From an uncultured Acidimicrobiales bacterium (lineage in GTDB: Bacteria; Actinomycetota; Acidimicrobiia; Acidimicrobiales; SZUA-35), in assembly GCA_937922805.1 (NCBI GenBank), contig CALAJV010000002.1, positions 62,001 to 126,000 of the forward strand: DNA of 64,000 nt, written 5' to 3'. Every line of letters begins with the position of its first letter. The stretch's first letter is position 1. A model generated the notes under the pieces. That model ran no database searches. It was given only the letters and a program-made list of their open reading frames with translations, and had not been told where the DNA came from. The translations under genes and the position numbers were made by a program. Below are positions 46,001 to 54,691 of this stretch, piece after piece.

Positions 46001-46541
46001 GTTGACCAGGTATGCCTTCTTCAAAGGTTTCCGGGGAAACGTATCCGGCTGACCGTCTTATAGAAACTGTTTGCCCCGAGGTCACAGCACCAATCGGCCC
46101 AACGTCGCTCAACTGGCAGCGGCCACTATTTAGCAGCAGATTCGAGGGGCGAATTTGTTGATGCGTTACCCCTGCTGCATGCAATGTTTCAACCGCTCTG
46201 GCTACCGAGGCAAGTAATAAACAAGCGTCGTCGGGTTCAAAACGAAAGCCGCTTTGGAGAGCGGAGCCGATCGACCCGTCGCACAGCTCCGATATCACAT
46301 ACGGCCGTCCGGTTTCGGTGACGCCAGATTCGTACAACGTAACGAGGCCACGATCGAGGGAGAGCCCTTTAACTCGCTGCACTTCAGAAGCGACTCGGTT
46401 GACGAAATCTGGGTTCTCATTCGCAAGAACCTTGACCGCGACGTCAATACCGGGCCCACCATGATGTCCGCTGTAGACAACTGCAGAATCACTGACGTGC
46501 AGCTGTTTAAGCCGCGCTACTCCACCGATAACTTGCTCCAC
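43071..46541 (-). CDS. PASTA-domain receptor pseudokinase, 1156 residues
   Basis: An N-terminal Ser/Thr-kinase-like domain (residues 1-265) retains the VAVKVL Lys and a helix-C Glu. The glycine loop is degenerate and the catalytic loop reads THQQIRPSNLLLN: Asp of HRD is Gln and the following Lys is Arg. DFG is DVG. The domain is thus a predicted pseudokinase. A disordered, acidic segment of over 450 residues is followed by one membrane helix (about 735-760). Five extracellular PASTA domains (about 815-1150), with paired Cys at domain borders, would bind peptidoglycan fragments. It is second in an operon with another PASTA pseudokinase (94-base gap) and an FHA protein, so a cell-wall sensing scaffold is likely. 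Confidence 0.88.
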   Translation of the reverse strand: MEQVIGGVARLKQLHVSDSAVVYSGHHGGPGIDVAVKVLANENPDFVNRVASEVQRVKGLSLDRGLVTLYESGVTETGRPYVISELCDGSIGSALQSGFRFEPDDACLLLASVARAVETLHAAGVTHQQIRPSNLLLNSGRCQLSDVGPIGAVTSGQTVSIRRSAGYVSPETFEEGIPGQPADVYSLGATLFHLVSGTIPFISNDDDPQLLSMLYRIATASVPDLRLKHVPDAVCLVIESAMRKMPTDRPSISELQTMLYAAAGQIGGDGASEWQASPKLIEAATVPAIVDSNERPDDDATDELDQVAITSETSKQQAVLDDPFLSVVEDSASVAISEPLAAVGSDAAGVSEPTESGSGSSRPTTGKFDGEKPPPPAAFVPPAPPEADLSSTTDSVSSVAPQTNDGASAIDDDQSSVVGALISPADRSLADASSAAGVVVDSDKTMVQASTGGALATPPPPTAAALVSVGNPPVDVGGSASQVVNDLRRALEEAVATVKIKSSQYVAERQAKRASAEQDRAPVAEQNLSFSSDQLSDDSAQPPVGSIYAASSPTTSAAIPADVNLAQSKGKEAQELATSVPAAAESPEPQPSVAELADDSPVIGSASLIQPLREQPSVEKIDVTSAHPAGSEAKSDSTRILPSADSASDPDKVSLVITSNRIPLLDNGLNLSSEPKPGVDGIRMLKPPSKQNTSHSDGGFARVVAKTKDGARIRTNDAVRKLQGQDGYYPPGSNERFSRNTLLLAGAAIVLFLAFSVVVAVSFGGSDNQALQAGDPANPSAVSSSSVDELTTSSESSGSAGVDSGNSSTSSSIASKAQDEPFVLSSQVDREQQLAVQSLNVKGIETEVVEEASEEFDAGKVIRTEPRAGIELAAGQVVTLYVSTGPPGTIVRNVTGQAQADAVATLQASGFQVEVVEESSESVEKGLVVRSVPAGGTRQPSGSRITLAVSSGPACSGSVVPEVVGLQLGRANEVLGAASLSAAAQQVVDGAAQPGTVTSANPAAGQCAEPGTAISLSVSCQSITVPAQENFNVADARNLGFEVDVRQVDRGDLQPGQLVSVEPAFGTVACPGSRLVVTINRQCDFVSIPDTVGRGVSRANRLIQRQSLRPVYVEEFNSNESRGDVIRTEPGAGAEVCQGSQVTVYVSLGDPPNDDD

Positions 46542-46635
46542 ATTCCTAGTTTAGAAGAATCTGGACCAGGTAGTCTGTTCTCGCCCAAATCTGGCTCCGC
46601 TAGGCAACCTTTTTGGCCAATTATTCACAAATCGG

Positions 46636-48906
46636 CTATTCGCAGGGCTCAGCGCACCAAACAATCAGATCAACCCTACTTCCGACAGCTACCAGCGATT
46701 GGGGACCCGGATTGGTGGATCGAACGGTTCCCACGAACGGGTGATCGGAGTAAATGCTCTGATATTCACTGACTTGAGGGTCGAGGCCCGCCTCAACCAG
46801 AATCCGCTCAGCCTCGGCAGCGTCCAGATAGTAAACATAAGGAACACTGACTTCAGACCCCGCAGAGGTAGATCCGGTGTTTTGAGTAGTACCTGTCGAG
46901 TCCGGAGTGGCACTGCCGCCCGAAACATCGATTGTTACCGCTCCATCAGCGCACAAGGGAGTGCCGCGGGGCGGGTTAGAAGCAACCACTAGTCCGACCT
47001 GAACCGTGTCCGATGGAACGTTCCTAATTTGCACGCTGTATCCGAAGGAGTCCATAGAGGCAACCGCATCGCTCTGCGATCGACCTATCACGTCTGGCAC
47101 CTGAGGACACTCGCCAGCGACTGCAATATTTACTGCCACTGTTCCTCGAGTGCACACTGGCGTTCCAGCCGGTGGCGTCGTTCCGACAAGGCTTCCCGGT
47201 TCGGCGCTGTTGGTTACAACATCGCGAGTAACAACGTTAAGCCCTTGGGCTTCCATCTCTGCGGTCGAGAATTGATCAATCTCGGGAATGACGACGCTCG
47301 TGCACGCGATGACAAGGTTGATTGGTGTTCCAGCAGGAACACAATCACCAGCAACTAGCGAGGTTGAAATAACGTTGCCAGGCACAACGGTTTGGCTTGG
47401 CTGTTGAACAAGCGATGGCTCCAACCCAGCCGCCGAAGCGGCATCGCGAGCAGGGGCAGCCGCTGAGCCTTCGATGTCGGGTACGACACTATTCGCACAA
47501 CCTTCAACCGGCGGACCGGTCGAGATCACCAAAGATGCGGACTCTCCAGAGGGAACCTTTCCCCCAGCTTCAGGCACTGAACGAATAACCATGCCTTCAG
47601 CGACTTCAGTGCTGGGTTCAAAGTCGAGAGCTACTTGAATACCTAAGCCTCGTAAGGTAGCTAAGGCCTCAGACTCTCGCTGGCCTGCAACTGCTGGAAC
47701 CGCAATATCGCCATCGACTACCTCGTTGCTCTCAGCGGAGCCGTCATCACTGGATCGTTCGTCACCGGAGAGCTCAGTTTCTTCTTGGTCGCTAGCGGAG
47801 TCGCCGCCCGAGGTACCGGCGCGCAATCCGAAAAACAGAATACCTATTGCTCCGACGAACAAGGCCAGAGCTAAAGCTGAACTAGCCCACGAGTTGTCTG
47901 ACTTTTCTTCTCGCTGGCTACTGGATCGAAGCTCCCTTACCTGCGCTGCGGTACCTCGCATCGGTACGGCATTCGGGCCAAGTGGAGAGTCATCTACAAC
48001 TGGCTCAGACTGATCGTCGATCTCTTCGTCAAATTCTTCATCAAACTCGTCATCAATCGACGACGACGGTTCTTGGTCCATAGCTGGCCGACCCGACGGC
48101 CTAGCAACGCCAACAGACTGGCCGCCAGCCCGTGCGGTCCGTTGTAGCGTTTGACGCAGCCCGCCAACAGATGGTCGCCGGTTCGGCTTTGTTGCCATTG
48201 CCGACTCAATAACTTCGCATACCTCATCGGGAAGAGCGCTATTACGAAGGTCTGGAAGCTGTCGGGAAACAGCGGTCGCCGGTTGATTGGCAAACGGGGG
48301 ACGCCCAGTGACCAGGTGGAATAGGGTCGAGCCGAGCGCATACACGTCCGACTTCGGGCCGGGTTCGTTTTGGCCGTCTACGTCTTCCGGGCCGACATAC
48401 GACAGCGATGGCATCGGAATATCCCCATCAAAGGCAACCGCACCGGCCGAACCAAAGTCGGTCAAAAGGAACTGTCCATCATCGTTCATGATGTTGGATG
48501 GCCTTATGTTGCCGTGCACCACTCCCCGCTCATGGGCGTAGAACAGCGCATCGGCCACTTCTGCCAAAACAGCACAGGCTCGAAACGGACCCATTGGGCC
48601 GCGTTCAGTTAGACGGTCGAGTAGAGACTCGTCATAGTAATCAGAGATAAGGTAAGGTCGACCAGCATCGGTCGTTCCCGATTCATGGACCCTGACAATT
48701 CCTGGACCTTGAGAGACTGTGGCCAGCGTTCTCATCTCGTCAGCTAGCAACGATCCGACTTCTGGCGGCAATAGTTTCACCACGACGGGTCGACGAAGTC
48801 GCTCGTGCTGAGCTTTGTAAGATTCTATTCCGTTCGCTGCCCTGAGCTCGACGGCGTCAGATACTCCGCCAATTCCGAGATCCACAGGTTCCAAGTCTAG
48901 CGTCAA
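46636..48906 (-). CDS. PASTA-domain receptor pseudokinase, 756 residues
   Basis: The kinase-like domain (residues 1-265) keeps the Lys in VVVKLL and a complete TDFGSAG. The catalytic loop reads VHGNIRPSNIMN, so the HRD Asp is Asn and the Lys is Arg, and the glycine loop is gone. It is predicted catalytically dead or very weak, though ATP binding may persist. After an acidic linker (DEEFDEEIDD) there is one membrane helix (about 338-362). Five PASTA domains (about 400-755) follow, with Cys at domain borders as in the neighbouring paralogue. It is the first gene of the pseudokinase-pseudokinase-FHA operon. ATG/GTG choice at 48906 was not tested further. Confidence 0.87.
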   Translation of the reverse strand: MTLDLEPVDLGIGGVSDAVELRAANGIESYKAQHERLRRPVVVKLLPPEVGSLLADEMRTLATVSQGPGIVRVHESGTTDAGRPYLISDYYDESLLDRLTERGPMGPFRACAVLAEVADALFYAHERGVVHGNIRPSNIMNDDGQFLLTDFGSAGAVAFDGDIPMPSLSYVGPEDVDGQNEPGPKSDVYALGSTLFHLVTGRPPFANQPATAVSRQLPDLRNSALPDEVCEVIESAMATKPNRRPSVGGLRQTLQRTARAGGQSVGVARPSGRPAMDQEPSSSIDDEFDEEFDEEIDDQSEPVVDDSPLGPNAVPMRGTAAQVRELRSSSQREEKSDNSWASSALALALFVGAIGILFFGLRAGTSGGDSASDQEETELSGDERSSDDGSAESNEVVDGDIAVPAVAGQRESEALATLRGLGIQVALDFEPSTEVAEGMVIRSVPEAGGKVPSGESASLVISTGPPVEGCANSVVPDIEGSAAAPARDAASAAGLEPSLVQQPSQTVVPGNVISTSLVAGDCVPAGTPINLVIACTSVVIPEIDQFSTAEMEAQGLNVVTRDVVTNSAEPGSLVGTTPPAGTPVCTRGTVAVNIAVAGECPQVPDVIGRSQSDAVASMDSFGYSVQIRNVPSDTVQVGLVVASNPPRGTPLCADGAVTIDVSGGSATPDSTGTTQNTGSTSAGSEVSVPYVYYLDAAEAERILVEAGLDPQVSEYQSIYSDHPFVGTVRSTNPGPQSLVAVGSRVDLIVWCAEPCE

Positions 48907-49011
48907 AAAAGTGTCCGATTCACGTCACGTGGTTGTGGCCCCTGAACAGCCCAGTTTAGCCTATTTGCCTCGGTCGAGACATCGCCCACACCAGCTGTCA
49001 CAGATACTAAA

Positions 49012-49614
49012 TCACGGCAAAACGACGGTAATGGCAGCGCCACCCCACCCGTTTAGCTGATCTCGGCCCAGCACCGTTACTTCAGTCACGCCATCTGGGA
49101 TTTGAATTCCCGATTTTGATCTCGTGAATGGTTGTTCGCTGGCATGATCATGCGCTAGCTCCCGGACACCGTAGACCTCTCCGTCCAGGCCACTCACTCT
49201 CCAAGCGTCGGCATACCGATCAGGACTGTCGTATGGGGAGCTGATTGTTACTGCGAAGGTCCAACTTCCGTCGTCGTCTCGGGTAGCTTCGGCCGCAATC
49301 ACATCAGGAAACTTATTGTCTACCACTGCGTCGTCGCCGTCGACCACCGTCGCAGTTGACGTCGTCACCGAAGCGTCGACCACCGTCACAGCTGACGTCG
49401 TCACCGAAGCGTCGACCACCGTCACAGCTGATGGCTCGGCGTCTTCGGCCTTGGTTGCGCTATCAGCCGCGTTGTCCGACGTCGAAGTTCTGGTGGCACA
49501 ACCAGCCAGAATGGCTCCGATGATGATTGGGGCAACGAGGTGGAGTGCCAGCCTGGTCCAAGTTGGATGGCGTGGGCGTGATCTTGCTGCGGTGATTGAT
49601 TTGAGATCGTTCAC
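49012..49614 (-). CDS. Small lipoprotein of unknown function
   Basis: A 200-residue exported lipoprotein with lipobox LAGCATR after a hydrophobic segment (about residues 22-40). A short spacer contains tandem copies of AVTVVDASVTTS encoded by a 36-base repeat. The C-terminal domain (about residues 105-200, from PDVIAAEATRDDDGSWTFAV to the end) resembles a single Ig-like or beta-sandwich domain ending VLGRDQLNGWGGAAITVVLP. It begins 12 bases after the amidase stop and is probably cotranscribed with it. I do not recognise the domain family. Confidence 0.75.
   Translation of the reverse strand: MNDLKSITAARSRPRHPTWTRLALHLVAPIIIGAILAGCATRTSTSDNAADSATKAEDAEPSAVTVVDASVTTSAVTVVDASVTTSTATVVDGDDAVVDNKFPDVIAAEATRDDDGSWTFAVTISSPYDSPDRYADAWRVSGLDGEVYGVRELAHDHASEQPFTRSKSGIQIPDGVTEVTVLGRDQLNGWGGAAITVVLP
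49339..49431. repeat. 36-base tandem repeat, 2.6 copies
   Basis: Units begin at 49339, 49375 and 49411; copies 1 and 2 differ at two bases and copy 3 is partial. Each full unit encodes 12 residues of the spacer in the lipoprotein gene. Confidence 0.9.
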
Positions 49615-49626
49615 AGAAACTCCTCT

Positions 49627-50985
49627 CTACTTGTCACGTGCAAGCGACTGTTCGATTGATCGGGCAACCTGAAACAATTCGCGGTCACCTAACGGCGGTC
49701 CCATCAACAGTACGCCGACTGGTGGTTCGCCTTCTGCCATCGTTGGAATGCTAATTGAGCAAGCATCCAAAAAGTTTCCAACCGAAGTGTTTCGCAAACA
49801 CGCCATGTTCGTCGCTGAATAGTAGTCAGCATCACCGTCTGCGAAACTCTCGATCGTGGGCGGTAACATCGCCACCGTTGGAAAGACGAACGCGTCGAAC
49901 CCTGCCAACCGGTGAGAAGCAATTTCAATCATCTCGGCCCGGCGTTGAAGTACTTCGATGTACTGAGCGGCCGACATATTGGCCCCGGGCTCTATTCGAA
50001 CGCGAACCCTCTGGTCGTAGGCGGTACCAGCTTTGGCCAACAATTCTCGGTGCCACGCAAAGGCTTCTGCAACAACCAAGCCGCCACCCCTGTTAATGTC
50101 CGGCAATTGGTACAGCTCGGCAAACGCGACGTCAACAATCTGAATGCCAGCAGCAGAAAGCTGGGTAAGGGAATGCGAGTACTGTTCAGCGACTTCAGGA
50201 TCAAGGTCATCAAGTACAAAGTCCGACAACGCTGCCAGTCGAATTTGGCTTGGAGGGCGGACGTCTTCTGCAACCAGGCCCGACCGGCCAGCAAAGACGT
50301 CGTCAAGTATGGCGCAGCAATCAACTGAGGTGCCAAGCGGCCCAACCGAGTCCAAGGACGGCGACAGCGGAACGATACCCTGTTGCGGAATGCGGCGAGC
50401 GGTCGGCTTGTAACCAACCACACCGCAGAAGGCGGCCGGGATACGACAGGAGCCTCCGGTATCAGTGCCAAGGCCAGCCGCTGCCATCCCGTCGGCAACG
50501 GCCACCGCCGTTCCTGACGATGACCCACCAGGGATTCGAGGCCTATCGCCACGCCCCCACGGAGCGGATGGTGTTCCGTAGTGACTATTGAGCCCTAACC
50601 CTGAATAAGCGAATTCAGTCATATTGGTACGGCCAAGAATAATAAATCCAGCCGCCCTCAGCCGGGCCACAACAGGAGCGTCTAGCACCGCTGGGTCATC
50701 CTGTGACAAAACGACCGAACCAGCAGTTGTTACCTGACCTGCAATATCGCATAGATCTTTCACCGCAACCGGAATTCCGGCGAATGGGGGCAAGGACCCG
50801 CCAGCGGAACGGATCGCGTCGTACCCATCAGCTACCTGGCGGGACTCAATCTCATTAACCTGAAGGAACGCACGGCTACCTTCCCCCTGTGGGTCAGCAA
50901 TTCGCTCCAGATGGTCATCGACTAGTTGTCTGGCTGTCGTTTCACCAGACGCTAGTTTGGCGCGCAAATCGCGAATAGTAGCCAC
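49627..50985 (-). CDS. Amidase-signature hydrolase
   Basis: The 452-residue protein is an amidase-signature enzyme with the Ser-cisSer-Lys triad. Lys is in VAVKDLCD (about residue 75) and the signature reads PGGSSSGTAVAVADGMAAAGLGTD with both Ser visible, then GGSCRIPAAFCGVVGYKPT. Asp/Glu-tRNA amidotransferase subunit A and allophanate hydrolase share the fold, but GatB/GatC genes are absent and the C-terminal part is that of general amidases. It would hydrolyse a small carboxamide. It follows the crotonase gene by 24 bases and precedes a lipoprotein gene by 12. Confidence 0.9.
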   Translation of the reverse strand: MATIRDLRAKLASGETTARQLVDDHLERIADPQGEGSRAFLQVNEIESRQVADGYDAIRSAGGSLPPFAGIPVAVKDLCDIAGQVTTAGSVVLSQDDPAVLDAPVVARLRAAGFIILGRTNMTEFAYSGLGLNSHYGTPSAPWGRGDRPRIPGGSSSGTAVAVADGMAAAGLGTDTGGSCRIPAAFCGVVGYKPTARRIPQQGIVPLSPSLDSVGPLGTSVDCCAILDDVFAGRSGLVAEDVRPPSQIRLAALSDFVLDDLDPEVAEQYSHSLTQLSAAGIQIVDVAFAELYQLPDINRGGGLVVAEAFAWHRELLAKAGTAYDQRVRVRIEPGANMSAAQYIEVLQRRAEMIEIASHRLAGFDAFVFPTVAMLPPTIESFADGDADYYSATNMACLRNTSVGNFLDACSISIPTMAEGEPPVGVLLMGPPLGDRELFQVARSIEQSLARDK

Positions 50986-51009
50986 GACACGGAGCCTAGT
51001 CGCGGCTGA

Positions 51010-51768
51010 CTAGTCACCGCTCCAGTTTGGAGTTCGTTTTTCGGCGAAAGCCTTCGGCCCTTCTTTAGCATCATTGGACCCGAAGACAGAAGCTGACAAC
51101 GGCTCCTGAATTTTCCAGAACTCTTCTTCCGTGGCGCCCTGGGTCGCTTTGATTAGAGTTTTGGAGGCCTGGACGCTAAGGGGCGCGTTCTTGGCAACTC
51201 GCTCCGCCAACTCCATTGCGACCTCAACCGCCTTGCCCGGCTCCGAAACCCGGGCGACCAAACCGAGGCGGTGAGCCTCGTCAGCCAAGATCGGATCAGC
51301 CGTGATGGCCATTTCCATAGCCCGGCCATAACCAACTCGGCTCGGCAGTCTCAACAATCCTCCACCAGCAGCGAATAGGCCCACTCTGGCTTCAGGGATT
51401 CCTAACTTAACTCCCTCTGCGGCAACGAGCAGGTCACAGCTCAGGGCCAATTCAAGGCCTCCAGCTAGCGCGAACCCTTCGATAGCTCCGATCAGAGGCT
51501 TTTTCGCTCCTTGCCGAACGAACGTCATCATCGGACCGATGTCTTCTCCTCGAGCAAACGCCTTGAGATCCATTCCAGCGCAGAATCCTTTACCGGCACC
51601 GGTGAGGACACCAGCGGTCAAGCCGGCGTCACTGTCGAGTTCTTCGACCGCTGCAACCAGTCCTGCCGAGAGAGCGCCGTTAATCGCGTTCATTGCTTCG
51701 GGGCGATTCAAGGTGATCAAAAGCACCCTGTCCCGCCGTTCGGTTAACACAGCCTCTTCAGAACTCAT
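51010..51768 (-). CDS. Enoyl-CoA hydratase/isomerase (crotonase) family enzyme
   Basis: A 252-residue crotonase. It has LNRPEAMNAINGAL, an oxyanion-hole segment GAGKGFCAGMDLKAFARGED, the second AIEGFALAGGLELALSCDLLVAAEG, and GIPEARVGLFAAGGGLLRLP. The Glu expected before GLF in hydratases is present as PEARVG, but GL(F/P)PGAGG is altered to GLFAAGGG. The reaction cannot be fixed; 2,3-enoyl-CoA hydration is the default reading. It heads a three-gene unit with the amidase and a lipoprotein. Confidence 0.88.
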   Translation of the reverse strand: MSSEEAVLTERRDRVLLITLNRPEAMNAINGALSAGLVAAVEELDSDAGLTAGVLTGAGKGFCAGMDLKAFARGEDIGPMMTFVRQGAKKPLIGAIEGFALAGGLELALSCDLLVAAEGVKLGIPEARVGLFAAGGGLLRLPSRVGYGRAMEMAITADPILADEAHRLGLVARVSEPGKAVEVAMELAERVAKNAPLSVQASKTLIKATQGATEEEFWKIQEPLSASVFGSNDAKEGPKAFAEKRTPNWSGD

Positions 51769-51902
51769 GAGTCTCCTTTAGATCTCAGTGACAGCCTCGC
51801 TGTACCGGGTTGGTGTTGCGGTCCAAGTGTCGCGCACCAGTCAAGAACCGGCCAAACTTCAGCGATAGTTGATTGTCACACCGACCACGCACAATAGTGT
51901 GC

Positions 51903-52145
51903 ATGAAGCGCTTAGCAGCCCACAAAAACAACGACGTGATGGTTGCCATCAATCCTGAAGCCGAGCTGTTCCTCGCCCTCGCAGCCAAAATCAGCGGTGC
52001 TGCCGTTGGCTGGAACCCTAGAACCGTCTCCTTGCTCCGCGAAGGTATTCAGCAACGTTTCGGCAACTTGTTCGGCCCCAGCCAAGAGCAAGTGGCTAGC
52101 GAACTAATCCAGCTCGCAGTCACCCCAATTCCACCTAGTCACTGA
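51903..52145 (+). CDS. Small uncharacterised protein
   Basis: An 80-residue basic N-terminus protein (MKRLAAHKNNDVMVAINPEA) of mixed helical character, with no signal peptide or membrane helix. The start ATG 51903 is preceded by a weak ribosome site, and the frame continues back to 51873. It is divergent from the crotonase gene. I do not recognise it, and it may not be expressed. Confidence 0.42.
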   Translation: MKRLAAHKNNDVMVAINPEAELFLALAAKISGAAVGWNPRTVSLLREGIQQRFGNLFGPSQEQVASELIQLAVTPIPPSH

Positions 52146-52356
52146 GTCGAACCTCGACGCCTAAGGTACTTCGCTAGGCGTGCCAGTTACTACAAGCCAG
52201 GTGCTAGAAGACACGTACCAGGAGCCAGGTGAAACTGCATACCGGGCGGGGCTTCCGCTTTAGGCGCTTGGCTGAAGACGCAGATTACGCGTAGAGTCGG
52301 TAAGAACCGGCTGGCTTCTTCAGCAGCCATTTGCCGACGCCACCAAGAAGCAAATA

Positions 52357-53151
52357 TTGAACAACCATACCGACCTCTACGACTCTCTCGATCCGCTCCT
52401 CAAACCGGGCCGGATCGTTTTGATTGGAGAGTGGCATGGCACCAACGAATTCCCCGACCTCGTCGGCCACTTAGCAGACCGCTGTGCCCAACAAGGTCAC
52501 GCCGTGACAATTGCGATTGAGATCGCTTGCTCTGAGCAGGAAAACATTACCAGGTTTGTTGAAGGCAACGGCGATGCCCGACTTGATGGCCCGTGGTGGC
52601 ATCGTTCAAGCGAATTTCAAGATGGCAGGTCGAGCGAAGCTGTCGCTCGATTGATTCACACAGCGTCGGACTTGGTCAATCAAGGTCACGACGTCCACGT
52701 TGCTCCCGTCGATGGCCCCTGGGTCGCTCCTGGCTCACCGATAGACCCATCCCGCTTACATTTGATTGAGCTCCCGAGAGATCAGGTGATGGCCACGTAC
52801 ACCCTTGAAGTGATTGACGAACGCCCTAATGCAGTCACATTGATGTTGGCCGGAAGCAGGCACACTCGAGTGAAGCCGTTGGTTAAGAACGTCCAGCCAG
52901 CTGGTCGCTATATCCATACTTGGCATCCAAATACTATTGCCCTTGTTGGTCGAACCTCGGGTGGAACCGCCTGGACGCTCCAGCGCGGCGAGTCCGAAGG
53001 GCGAGTCCATACCGTGCCAGATGACGCGGCGCTTAAGGCCGAAGCAGTGTGGGCAACCGACCCAGGGCGCGACGGCCACCACGGCTATCTACATGTTGGC
53101 GACGTAAGCGCGTCTCCCCCATTTGTCGGCGGGTCGAAGCTGCCTGTTTGA
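52357..53151 (+). CDS. ChaN/erythromycin-esterase-like superfamily protein
   Basis: The 264-residue sequence opens with RIVLIGEWHGTNEFPDLVGHL and follows with AIEIACSEQENI, the paired Glu-His motifs of the EreA/ChaN/TIKI superfamily. A further histidine pair lies in MLAGSRHTR (about residue 170), another family landmark. Members are metal-dependent hydrolases or haem-binding proteins. No signal sequence is present. The frame starts with TTG 52357 and no better start is visible, so the N terminus is uncertain. The function is unknown. Confidence 0.62.
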   Translation: MNNHTDLYDSLDPLLKPGRIVLIGEWHGTNEFPDLVGHLADRCAQQGHAVTIAIEIACSEQENITRFVEGNGDARLDGPWWHRSSEFQDGRSSEAVARLIHTASDLVNQGHDVHVAPVDGPWVAPGSPIDPSRLHLIELPRDQVMATYTLEVIDERPNAVTLMLAGSRHTRVKPLVKNVQPAGRYIHTWHPNTIALVGRTSGGTAWTLQRGESEGRVHTVPDDAALKAEAVWATDPGRDGHHGYLHVGDVSASPPFVGGSKLPV

Positions 53152-53259
53152 ACCAGGCGAAACTCGGCTCGCCGAACCTTCAGTTCAACAGCTTGCGTCA
53201 CTGTGAGTTGTCCGAACGACAAACTCACCAATCAACCGAGGATTGGACCTCCGGCTAGA

Positions 53260-53649
53260 TCAATCGGTTGGACCCTGTTCCATCGCTGTTCGAATCTGAT
53301 TTTTGTTCCTGCGCGTGGCAGCCTCAATCTGTTGACATTCGACGCTGAAAGCAATCGAAAGTGGTGACGTTTCCAGTTCTTTGCTTAAAGCGTCCATCAA
53401 CAAATTAACTAGTTCCAACTTCTGATCGTCGCTTCGACCGGGTCCAAGACGAACAATCACCGATACAAACGCATAACCGGAGCCGCCGTCTGCAATACGG
53501 TAATTAGACCGAGCCACCGCTCGAGTTCGCAGCCCAGCGATCGGAATAATAGGGCTGCTGGTAGCCGCCCTATGGACTGAGTCAACTACCGAATCAATGT
53601 CGCAAACGGCTTCTATGTTATCTGAGTACTCGATTATCACGTGTGGCAT
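53260..53649 (-). CDS. 5-Carboxymethyl-2-hydroxymuconate isomerase-like tautomerase
   Basis: The 129-residue product begins MPHVIIEYSDNIE, with the N-terminal Pro that acts as the catalytic base in the tautomerase superfamily. The length and the segments TSPIIPIAGLRTRAVARSNYRIADGG and VIVRLGPGRSDDQKLELVNLLMDAL match the HpaF family. HpaF isomerises an intermediate of homoprotocatechuate degradation. The frame extends to 54003 but only ATG 53649 gives the catalytic Pro2. It is divergent from the HpaH-like gene, 146 bases away. Confidence 0.88.
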   Translation of the reverse strand: MPHVIIEYSDNIEAVCDIDSVVDSVHRAATSSPIIPIAGLRTRAVARSNYRIADGGSGYAFVSVIVRLGPGRSDDQKLELVNLLMDALSKELETSPLSIAFSVECQQIEAATRRNKNQIRTAMEQGPTD

Positions 53650-53795
53650 AAGGGTTCTGTCTAGTGTACGCCTAACGCCGAACCGGTACCGCCACATTAC
53701 TAATCCGCTTCTTCGTCGTCGCATTCGGCCTGAAACAATCGACATATAACATAAAGCTGTAGATTGTCCCCCAGCCCATATCCGGAGGTTTCCCA

Positions 53796-54602
53796 GTGCC
53801 GTTGTCGGACGAGCAGGTAGCAGAAGAAGCCAAACGGCTTCACGATGCTGAGCAGTCGAATTTACAAGTAGAGCAGAGCACCATCTTGTATCCCGATATG
53901 ACGGTCGACGACGCGTACAGAGTTCAATCATCGTGGCACTCGATCCGAACTGAGCGGGGGGAACGAACGGTCGGGCACAAGATTGGCCTGACCTCTCGAG
54001 CAATGCAGGCGGCCATGAACATTGACACCCCAGACTCCGGTTTCATTACTGAAAAGATGGTGTTCGATGCCGGAGCCGAGATCACTGCCGCCAACTTTAC
54101 TGACCCCAAAATTGAGGTGGAGCTAGCGTTTGTCCTCGGTCAAGACATAAGCGAACCAGACCCAACTATTAATGACGTGCTTGCCGCCACTGAGTACGTC
54201 ACCCCGGCGCTCGAGCTAATAGCGGCCCGGTCGTATCGCCGACATCCAGAAACGGGCAGAACTCGCACCGTCATCGACACAATCGCCGATAATGCGGCCA
54301 ATGCCGGAATTATTACTGGTGGCAAAAAGGTAGCGCCCGGCGATGTCGACCTACGTTGGATTTCGGCCATGCTCTACCGAAACGGTGTCGTCGAAGAAAC
54401 CGGGGTGGCTGCCGGCGTCTTAGACCATCCAGCCAAAGGCATCGTGTGGTTGGCTCGACGCTACGCCGCCCAAGGCAGGCAGCTAAGTGCTGGGCAAACA
54501 ATCCTGGCTGGTTCCTTTACCCGGCCGGTTGACGTTAGGCCAGGAGACGTTTTCGAAGCTGACTACAACGATCTCGGTCGATTTGCAGTGGCTTTTGTCT
54601 AG
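53796..54602 (+). CDS. 2-Oxohept-3-enedioate hydratase-like enzyme (HpaH family)
   Basis: A 268-residue enzyme of the fumarylacetoacetase-like/2-keto-4-pentenoate hydratase fold. [30 protein letters not shown] and ALELIAARS are family landmarks with metal-binding Glu residues. [21 protein letters not shown] and [15 protein letters not shown] favour the HpaH branch. HpaH adds water to 2-oxohept-3-ene-1,7-dioate in homoprotocatechuate catabolism. GTG 53796 has GGAGG seven bases upstream. The rest of the pathway (ring-cleavage dioxygenase, aldolase) is not in the window. Confidence 0.9.
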   Translation: MPLSDEQVAEEAKRLHDAEQSNLQVEQSTILYPDMTVDDAYRVQSSWHSIRTERGERTVGHKIGLTSRAMQAAMNIDTPDSGFITEKMVFDAGAEITAANFTDPKIEVELAFVLGQDISEPDPTINDVLAATEYVTPALELIAARSYRRHPETGRTRTVIDTIADNAANAGIITGGKKVAPGDVDLRWISAMLYRNGVVEETGVAAGVLDHPAKGIVWLARRYAAQGRQLSAGQTILAGSFTRPVDVRPGDVFEADYNDLGRFAVAFV

Positions 54603-54691
54603 AAGCTCCTGTTGGAGAGCTAAACTTAAACGGTCGCCGCTCACAGAAACTGCCACTTACGGCAGTTAATCAGAAACCCTGGAGCTCCAAA

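Noticed and set aside
43071..46541. Active PASTA Ser/Thr kinase (PknB-like)
   Set aside because: The catalytic-loop Asp and Lys are replaced (HQQIRPSN) and the glycine loop is not recognisable.
53650..54003. N-terminal extension of the HpaF-like frame
   Set aside because: It overlaps the hydratase gene and would bury the catalytic N-terminal proline.
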